Source: CAYMAZ01 sp964428185 (GTDB lineage: Bacteria > Bacteroidota > Bacteroidia > Bacteroidales > DTU049). Taken from it: a stretch of DNA of 10,961 nt. Shown here one piece after another: positions 1-5,502 of the stretch (position 1 is its first letter; every line of letters begins with the position of its first letter). The stretch spans positions 1 to 10,961 of the forward strand of contig CAYRXH010000079.1 of the NCBI GenBank assembly GCA_964428185.1. The letters are read 5' to 3'. A model generated the notes under the pieces. It saw only the letters and a list, made by a program, of their open reading frames with translations, was not told where the DNA came from and did not search any database. Made by a program: the position numbers and the translations under genes.

Positions 1-39
1 AAATTTATCAAACTGACAGAAATAAAGGATAAAATGTGA
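1..39 (+). CDS. Possible C-terminal end of a gene entering from the left
   Basis: Only one of the three plus-strand frames stays open from the window edge. It gives KFIKLTEIKDKM and ends at TGA (37-39). If real, this gene would converge on the M28 peptidase gene with about 32 bp between the stop codons. Thirteen open codons can easily arise by chance in A/T-rich DNA, so this is a weak call and no product can be named. Confidence 0.22.
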   Translation, partial: KFIKLTEIKDKM

Positions 40-71
40 AAATGAACTTGCCGTTGGAAATTTGAGTTTTC

Positions 72-1541
72 CTATTCTTCCATGGTAAGTTTCAGAGCAG
101 TGAGGTAAATCAGACTGACAACGCGAGCTGTATTTCTGTAGTTGATTTTGTCAGCGGTATCAGTAATCTTATGATAATCCTCGTGAAGACCTGTGAAAAA
201 TACCCCTGAAGGGATTCCACGCCTGACAAAACGATCATGGTCAGATCCGTAGCGGTAGCTCAGTCGGTTTATAAGACCCGGATTGGTGTACGCTTTTATT
301 GTTTTCATTTCTCTGCTGCTTTTTTTGACAGCTTTTCGGATGATTGTATTATGGTGCCCGTATGAAGTGAAAAGCGTATGACTTTTTTTACTTCCTGTGG
401 ACTGAGGTCTGCCGATCATGTCCATATTCAGCATATAGCTTGTGGAATCCATTGAAAAATAGGGAAACTGCACATATACCTCTGAACCAAGCAGCCCCAT
501 TTCTTCGGCGGAAAAAGCAATAAAAAGAATGTTTTTATGGGGAAGCTTCCCGCTTCTTTTATTGTTAGAGAACAGACGGGCAATTTCAATCAATCCTGCT
601 GTTCCTGAAGCATTGTCATCAGCACCGTAAAAAATGCCTTTGGATGAAAGGCCCAGATGATCGTAGTGTGCACCGATGACAATGGTTTTTCCTGATCCTG
701 AGCCGGGCAGATATGCGACAACATTTTCAGTAAACAAGGTGTCATTGACACGGGATTTGAAAATTTTGAAACCAACAGTGTCATTGATCTCTGATGTGAT
801 GTCATCATACCCGTATTCTGTCCAGAAAGAAGGAGCTGCAATTATCAGCTCAAGATTTCTGAATTTACTAATGAAATTGTATATCAGAGAATAATTGTCC
901 ATGGAAGAAAGCTCATCTGATTTACCATAGATGAGTTTCAGATATTCATTTCCTGAATAATATAGAAGGCACCGGTCATCAATATATGCCTGTGAAACTG
1001 ATAAAAATTCAGGATCAGGCAGTTGAACAAAAAATTTCCTGTTTGAACAGTTGTTATAAAGATAATACACTGAGTCTTTCATCTGCTGGATGGAAGAAAC
1101 AGACAATAATCTGTACACAACTGTGTCACCACAGCAAAGCGATGGATTAGTGCAGAGTTTCTGAGAAATATGCTCTCCCTGGTAATTTTTATTTCCGTAA
1201 TACAGAATGTTTCTGCTGAATTTTTTCCAGGGACCTTTTCCGTTGATCCGGTGCGGAAATTCAAAGAAGACTTCGTTATTGTAAATGAGGAATTCCTGAA
1301 AAAATGGATTTTTTGTGCTGTTCCCGGCAGGGAAAAGTCCAAACTGTTGAAAATATCCTGCAATATATTCTGCAGCCATTTTCTGACCTTCACTGCCCGA
1401 ATTTCGGCCTTTCAATTCCGGTGATGCCAGATAGTAAATGTGTTTGGATAAGCTGTCCGGTGAGACTTCCGGAAGGGTTTGTGCTTCACATAAAACAACA
1501 CCTGTTGTCAGCAGAAACAGAAGAATGGTCAGTTTATTCAT
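72..1541 (-). CDS. Secreted M28-family zinc peptidase (aminopeptidase-like)
   Basis: This 489-residue protein starts at ATG (1539-1541) and ends at TAG. Residues 1-20 form a signal peptide with a hydrophobic core and a likely cleavage after CEA, so it should act in the periplasm or outside the cell. The C-terminal half (about 272-489) is an M28 di-zinc peptidase domain. The ligand motifs are visible in order: AHYDHLG (H292), GADDNASG (D308), SAEEMGL (general base E346, ligand E347), NMDMIGR (D374) and EDYHKITDT (H457). These are the ligands of the Aeromonas-type aminopeptidase. The family removes N-terminal residues from peptides; the substrate here cannot be told. Residues 80-270 lie between the N-terminal segment and the catalytic core and match no motif I know; a divergent PA-like insert is possible. 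It is co-directional with the NUDIX gene but 152 bp downstream of it, with its own -7 box, so it is probably transcribed separately. Confidence 0.9.
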   Translation of the reverse strand: MNKLTILLFLLTTGVVLCEAQTLPEVSPDSLSKHIYYLASPELKGRNSGSEGQKMAAEYIAGYFQQFGLFPAGNSTKNPFFQEFLIYNNEVFFEFPHRINGKGPWKKFSRNILYYGNKNYQGEHISQKLCTNPSLCCGDTVVYRLLSVSSIQQMKDSVYYLYNNCSNRKFFVQLPDPEFLSVSQAYIDDRCLLYYSGNEYLKLIYGKSDELSSMDNYSLIYNFISKFRNLELIIAAPSFWTEYGYDDITSEINDTVGFKIFKSRVNDTLFTENVVAYLPGSGSGKTIVIGAHYDHLGLSSKGIFYGADDNASGTAGLIEIARLFSNNKRSGKLPHKNILFIAFSAEEMGLLGSEVYVQFPYFSMDSTSYMLNMDMIGRPQSTGSKKSHTLFTSYGHHNTIIRKAVKKSSREMKTIKAYTNPGLINRLSYRYGSDHDRFVRRGIPSGVFFTGLHEDYHKITDTADKINYRNTARVVSLIYLTALKLTMEE

Positions 1542-1555
1542 TTTAGTTGTTTTGG

Positions 1556-1563
1556 CAAATGTA
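1556..1563 (-). promoter_or_regulatory. Putative Bacteroidota -7 promoter box for the M28 gene
   Basis: The minus strand reads TACATTTG, an exact match to the Bacteroidota TAnnTTTG consensus, 14 bp before the ATG. No clear TTTG -33 box lies about 20 bp upstream, only a T-rich stretch. The implied leader is under 10 nt. Confidence 0.45.
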
Positions 1564-1595
1564 TAGCAGATTTATGAATGGAGAAAAAACTGCTA
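1564..1595. repeat. Short inverted repeat abutting the M28 -7 box
   Basis: Perfect 6-bp arms, TAGCAG (1564-1569) and CTGCTA (1590-1595), are separated by 20 bp. One arm touches the -7 box and the other lies near the expected -33 region. It could be an operator, but 6-bp arms also occur by chance. The rest of the 1542-1693 gap holds only A/T runs and a short GAATAAC/GAATAAT direct repeat (about 1651-1664). Confidence 0.2.
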
Positions 1596-1693
1596 AAAAA
1601 TGAGACAAAAAGGATTTCATTATTGTAAAAAAAAATCAACATCAAACAGCGAATAACGAATAATAAATTAGTTTTTTGTGTTACATGAAATAA

Positions 1694-2344
1694 TCAGAAC
1701 ATCAATCCATCCTCAGTGTCAAGTATCACACCTGCTTCTCTGATGACATGCAACAACGAAGGATACATGCCAGGGGCCAGTTTTTTTACTGATGCTTCGT
1801 TCATCCAGACAGCTTCCGAGATTTTCTCTTCCTTCTGGGGTTTGAGCCGACCTTTTGAGCCGAGCATAAGAAACCAGTATGTTTTTTTAAACACCCATTC
1901 ATGATCCAGCGGATAAATATGATACGATGGACTCAGTTCTTTAATAATACTTACAGACTCAATACCTGTTTCTTCCCTGACTTCCCGAATGGCAGCAATA
2001 TTGCTTGTTTCATCCGGGTCAATCTTTCCCTTTGGCAGATCCCATACCCCTGAGCGTTTGATGAGAAGCCATTCATTCTTCTCGTTTGTAATCATTCCAC
2101 CTGCAGCTTCAATGAGAAAAAGTGACTGCAGAAAATTGCTGAAAGTAGTTTCTGGGTGATTGCATAGTATATTAAGTTTCAGAATATCATGTCTTTCAAT
2201 AAAGCATGCATTTAGAGTGGCCATAAGTTGCCGGTTTTCTGGATTGATCAGTGTATGTACACCCTTTCCTGCTGAAAACTGTTGCCCGAACAACTGAAAA
2301 ACAATTTCATTGGATTTATAAAAAACTTTATATTTTTGCAGCAT
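1694..2344 (-). CDS. NUDIX hydrolase
   Basis: From the ATG at 2342-2344 this is a 216-residue protein ending in TGA. A complete Nudix box GX5EX7REUXEEXGU lies at residues 106-128 (G106, E112, R120-E121, E124-E125, G127), preceded by WDLPKGK. The box builds the metal site that hydrolyses nucleoside diphosphate-linked substrates. The fold starts near residue 77 (EAAGGMI), behind an N-terminal extension of about 75 residues beginning MLQKYKVFYK, a layout I associate with Bacteroidota NUDIX proteins beside pyrE. The substrate cannot be read from sequence; ADP-ribose or a damaged nucleotide are possibilities. A longer frame runs up to 2461, but it would overlap pyrE by more than 100 bp and its extra 39 residues are antisense to pyrE, so I chose 2344. 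This start shares the CATG with the pyrE start on the other strand. The enzyme is probably cytoplasmic, since no signal peptide is seen. Confidence 0.88.
   Translation of the reverse strand: MLQKYKVFYKSNEIVFQLFGQQFSAGKGVHTLINPENRQLMATLNACFIERHDILKLNILCNHPETTFSNFLQSLFLIEAAGGMITNEKNEWLLIKRSGVWDLPKGKIDPDETSNIAAIREVREETGIESVSIIKELSPSYHIYPLDHEWVFKKTYWFLMLGSKGRLKPQKEEKISEAVWMNEASVKKLAPGMYPSLLHVIREAGVILDTEDGLMF
2310..2338 (+). promoter_or_regulatory. Putative promoter of the pyrE-parC operon
   Basis: A -7 box TATTTTTG (2331-2338) matches TAnnTTTG exactly. TTGG at 2310-2313 is a partial -33 box, 17 bp upstream. The -7 box ends 4 bp before the pyrE ATG, so the transcript would be leaderless or nearly so unless another promoter exists. 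It lies inside the 5' coding part of the divergent NUDIX gene. Confidence 0.45.
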
Positions 2345-2987
2345 GACACTGTTTAATTTAGAAACCGCAAAAAAAACTGCAGAATATTTATTGCAAATTA
2401 AAGCAATAAAAATCAATCCTGCAAATCCTTTTACATGGGCATCAGGTTGGAAATCACCCATTTATTGTGACAACAGGAAAACCTTATCCTTTCCGCCCAT
2501 TCGTACTTATCTGAGACAGGAATTTGTCAAATGTATCAATGAGAATTTTAAAACCCCTGATGCTGTTGCAGGTGTGGCAACCGGAGGAATTGCATTGGGA
2601 GTGCTTGCGGCTCAGGATATGGGTTTGCCTTTTGTCTATGTAAGGAGTGAAGTCAAGGGGCATGGGTTGCAAAACAGAATTGAAGGGCACATCGATGAAG
2701 GAAGCAATGTGGTAGTTATAGAAGATTTGATTTCAACAGGGGGAAGCAGCATATCTGTTGTTGAAGCGTTGCGAGAAGCCGGATGCAATGTGGTGGGTAT
2801 GGTTGCCATCTTAACTTATGGATTCGATGTGGCAAAAAAGAAGTTCAGGGAAGCAAAATGTCCGCTTTATACTTTGTCCGATTATAACACAATCATTCAG
2901 GTGAGTGCCGAAAATGGAATAATCATGGAAAAGCAGTTGGAAACACTGAAAGAATGGCGACAGAAACCTGATCAGTGGGGGAAATAA
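2343..2987 (+). CDS. pyrE: Orotate phosphoribosyltransferase
   Basis: This 214-residue cytoplasmic enzyme joins orotate to PRPP to give orotidine 5'-monophosphate, the fifth step of de novo pyrimidine synthesis. The PRPP-binding signature VVVIEDLISTGG is at residues 123-134, and the substrate-loop region VRSEVKGHG with the following EG is at about 100-115. The N-terminal TWASGWKSPIYCDNR (31-45) fits the orotate-binding region of the family. The length is within the family's usual range of about 205-215. It is the first gene of a plus-strand run: the SRPBCC gene begins 3 bp after its TAA. The ATG at 2343-2345 is favoured because the protein then begins with the expected helix and no longer in-frame start is better. 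Confidence 0.95.
   Translation: MTLFNLETAKKTAEYLLQIKAIKINPANPFTWASGWKSPIYCDNRKTLSFPPIRTYLRQEFVKCINENFKTPDAVAGVATGGIALGVLAAQDMGLPFVYVRSEVKGHGLQNRIEGHIDEGSNVVVIEDLISTGGSSISVVEALREAGCNVVGMVAILTYGFDVAKKKFREAKCPLYTLSDYNTIIQVSAENGIIMEKQLETLKEWRQKPDQWGK
2394..2425 (-). promoter_or_regulatory. Possible NUDIX gene promoter inside pyrE
   Basis: The minus strand carries TTTG (2422-2425), a 20-bp spacer, then TTAATTTG (2394-2401), which matches TAnnTTTG at all fixed positions but one. This fits the spacing of a Bacteroidota promoter and would give a leader of roughly 40 nt to the NUDIX start. It lies within the pyrE coding region, as it must if the two genes share a start site. Confidence 0.3.
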
Positions 2988-2990
2988 TCT

Positions 2991-3416
2991 ATGGGAATAT
3001 ATCAAGGAAGAGTAGAATCAGTGAATTTGCCGGCTCAGAAAGTGTATGAATTTCTGGCTGATTTCAGGCATTTTGAGAGTTTTCTGCCTGAGCAGATTTC
3101 AGAATGGGAAGCTGGTGATGATTTTTGCAAATTTGCAATACAGGGAATGGGAAAAGTAAAATTGGCATTTGACACCAAAGAACCATATACCAGAATTGTT
3201 GTTCAGCCTGCCCCAGACAGTGGGTTTCCTGTTCCGTTTTTTCTCACCGCTAAGATTTCCGAAAACTCTGATGATTCATCTCAGTCATCGTTTCAGTTTA
3301 TCGTAGAAGCCGTTGTCAATCCCATGATTGCCATGATGGTTGACGGTCCTTTGAAGCAGTTTGTAGAAATTATCACTGTTCGACTCAAAGATCATCTGAA
3401 CAATCAGGGCTTATAA
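2991..3416 (+). CDS. SRPBCC-fold (START/polyketide-cyclase-like) protein
   Basis: This 141-residue protein has no signal peptide or membrane segment. Its pattern fits the helix-grip SRPBCC fold: an opening beta strand (YQGRVESVNLPAQKVYEFL), a helical segment with a DFRHFESFLPE-like loop (25-36), a run of beta strands, and a long C-terminal helix ending in MMVDGPLKQFVEIITVRLK. Bacteroidota genomes commonly carry such a protein next to pyrE. The fold binds hydrophobic ligands in other proteins, but no ligand or catalytic residue can be named here. It starts 3 bp after pyrE and ends 21 bp before the BatA-like gene, so it is very likely cotranscribed. Its functional link to pyrimidine synthesis is unknown. 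Confidence 0.75.
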   Translation: MGIYQGRVESVNLPAQKVYEFLADFRHFESFLPEQISEWEAGDDFCKFAIQGMGKVKLAFDTKEPYTRIVVQPAPDSGFPVPFFLTAKISENSDDSSQSSFQFIVEAVVNPMIAMMVDGPLKQFVEIITVRLKDHLNNQGL

Positions 3417-3437
3417 TCTTTTTTGTTATACTTACTT

Positions 3438-5480
3438 ATGCAATTTATTTATCCGTATTTGCTCTGGGGCATTGCAGCAGTTTCAATACCTGTGTTTATT
3501 CATCTGTTCAGACTCCGAAGATTTAAAACTGTTTTGTTTTCAAACACCAAAATGCTCAAAGAAGTACGGCTTGAAACAAAACGAAAATCAAAACTGAAGC
3601 ATTTACTGATATTATTGCTGAGGATGCTGACAATCATAGCTTTGGTTTTTGCATTTGCCAGACCATACATCCCTGTTGGGGATTTGGAAAGCCAGCAGCG
3701 GGGAAGGATAGTCTATATTTACATTGATAATTCATTCAGTATGGAAGCAGGTGAATCCTATCACACCCGTCTTGATGTGGCCAAGAACAAAGCCATGGAA
3801 GTTGCCGAGGGTTTTGGAATGGATGCACGGTATGTATTGCTAACAAACAGATTTGATGGGTCTGTTTTCAGAACATTGACTCGTTCCCAGTTGCAGGAAA
3901 AAATATTTCAGCTTGCAGAAGGTCCATACTCAGTATCATTTGGCGATATTATTCTCAAGTTTTCTGAACTTATAATTCAGAATGGGATTGCTCAAGGTGT
4001 TGGTTTTGTGATTTCTGATTTCCAGAAGGGTTTTTTTGAGCCTGAAGAGCTTCCTGACAGTGTAAATTTTCCGGTATTTCTTGTCCCTCTTACAGGTGCT
4101 CCTGTTATCAATGCAGGTATTGACTCTGTCTGGCTGGATTCTCCTATACTGAGAGTAGGTAATCCAGTTATTGTTCAGGCAAGGGTTAGAAATTATTCAC
4201 AGGAGGTTTACGAAGCAGTATCAGTTGAACTCTATGTGGAAAACAACAGACGATCTGTTGCTTCCTGTGACCTGGGTCCCGGTGGTACTGCAATCATTGA
4301 AATGTCATTTGTCCCTGATAAGAAGGGTGTGTGCTCGTGTTATCTTACAATTCAGGATAAACCGGTCATTTATGATGACAGAATGTATTTTTCATTTGAA
4401 GTATCTGATGAAACAAATGTGCTGGTCATTCATGATAAGAATCCCATAAACAGATCTCTGGCTGCTGTGTTCAAAAATGAACCACTCTTTAATTTTTATC
4501 ATTCAGGGATGAATTTTGTTGAAGCAGGCAAAATTGAGTCGGCTGATATCATTGTACTTGATGCACTGGATGCTCCTTCAGATGGATTTATCAGAGAACT
4601 TGAAGAGTTTGTTGGAAATGGTGGTTCGCTTGTAATAATCCCTCAATCTGGAGAAAAAGTGAGTGGCTTGAATTCCCTAATGGCAAGACTGGGCCTTGAT
4701 ACCTACGGATCTATCATCAATGCCGAACTCAGAATATCTTCTCTTAATTCCGAACATGAACTGTTTCAGGGGGTATTTGATGGAATTCCCAAAGATATGG
4801 ACTTGCCGGCAGTGAAAAAGTATTTTTCAATGAATGCAACGGGCACTGCGTGGAAGCTGCCTCTAATGAAACTTCAAAATGACAAACCCTTTCTTATTCT
4901 TTCTTCTGTTGGTGACGGCAGGGTCTATTATTTTGTTTCACCATTTGATCAGTCAAACACTGATTTTCATCAGCATCCGCTCATCGTTCCGGTCTTCTAT
5001 CAAATGGCTTTTCTCAGCCGAAAACAGGCAAAGATCTACTATGTGATCGGAAATAAAGAACCGATAATTTTTAATTTTGCCGGGAGTTTGGGAGAACAGG
5101 GTATGAACATAAAAAATACTGATGCAACAGTTGACTTTCTTCCTCAGATAAGACAAGAAGGAAGCAGGGTGTCTGTTTTTACGCACCAAATGATCAATGA
5201 TGCAGGAAATTTTATGATTTATAACAATGATACCCTCGTTACAGGATTTGCAATGAACTTTAACCGAAGTGAATCAGTTATGGAATTCACATCAGTCGAA
5301 AAAATTGACTCATTGATTAAACACAAAGAACTTTCAAATGTTGATATCCTTGATGGAGAAAGGGTCTTAACTGCTGATATTCAGTTACTCATGCAAGGGA
5401 AACAGTTGTGGAAAATATTTTTAATTCTTGCTTTGATATTTTTGGCAATAGAGGTAATTTTACTGCGTTTTTGGAAATAA
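3438..5480 (+). CDS. BatA-domain, VWA-like membrane protein
   Basis: This is a 680-residue inner-membrane protein. The N-terminus (1-80) is a BatA/aerotolerance-regulator-type module: a first hydrophobic helix, then IHLFRLRRFKTVLFSN (21-36), then a second helix ending in FAFARPYIPV. A VWA-like region follows, with a MIDAS-type DNSFSM (97-102, DxSxS). A beta-rich middle part (about 225-320) looks Ig-like. Next is an alpha/beta segment (about 325-410) with ADIIVLDALD and NGGSLVIIPQ, resembling a glutamine-amidotransferase-like fold. A C-terminal helix (about 656-677) ends LLRFWK, so the large middle portion is probably periplasmic. The frame is open from a TTG at 3423, but ATG at 3438 is the better start because MQFIYPYLLWG is the usual opening of the family. 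The usual moxR/batB/batD partners are absent. Its role, perhaps envelope or stress related, is not established. Confidence 0.82.
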   Translation: MQFIYPYLLWGIAAVSIPVFIHLFRLRRFKTVLFSNTKMLKEVRLETKRKSKLKHLLILLLRMLTIIALVFAFARPYIPVGDLESQQRGRIVYIYIDNSFSMEAGESYHTRLDVAKNKAMEVAEGFGMDARYVLLTNRFDGSVFRTLTRSQLQEKIFQLAEGPYSVSFGDIILKFSELIIQNGIAQGVGFVISDFQKGFFEPEELPDSVNFPVFLVPLTGAPVINAGIDSVWLDSPILRVGNPVIVQARVRNYSQEVYEAVSVELYVENNRRSVASCDLGPGGTAIIEMSFVPDKKGVCSCYLTIQDKPVIYDDRMYFSFEVSDETNVLVIHDKNPINRSLAAVFKNEPLFNFYHSGMNFVEAGKIESADIIVLDALDAPSDGFIRELEEFVGNGGSLVIIPQSGEKVSGLNSLMARLGLDTYGSIINAELRISSLNSEHELFQGVFDGIPKDMDLPAVKKYFSMNATGTAWKLPLMKLQNDKPFLILSSVGDGRVYYFVSPFDQSNTDFHQHPLIVPVFYQMAFLSRKQAKIYYVIGNKEPIIFNFAGSLGEQGMNIKNTDATVDFLPQIRQEGSRVSVFTHQMINDAGNFMIYNNDTLVTGFAMNFNRSESVMEFTSVEKIDSLIKHKELSNVDILDGERVLTADIQLLMQGKQLWKIFLILALIFLAIEVILLRFWK

Positions 5481-5502
5481 TATATACTATCGGGAACAGG
5501 AT

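Noticed and set aside
2345..2461. Longer NUDIX start giving 39 more residues
   Set aside because: It would overlap pyrE by more than 100 bp, and the extra residues are simply antisense to the pyrE start. The M at 2344 gives the typical N-terminus.
3423..3437. TTG start five codons upstream of the BatA-like gene
   Set aside because: MQFIYPYLLWG at 3438 is the standard opening of the family, and ATG is preferred over TTG.
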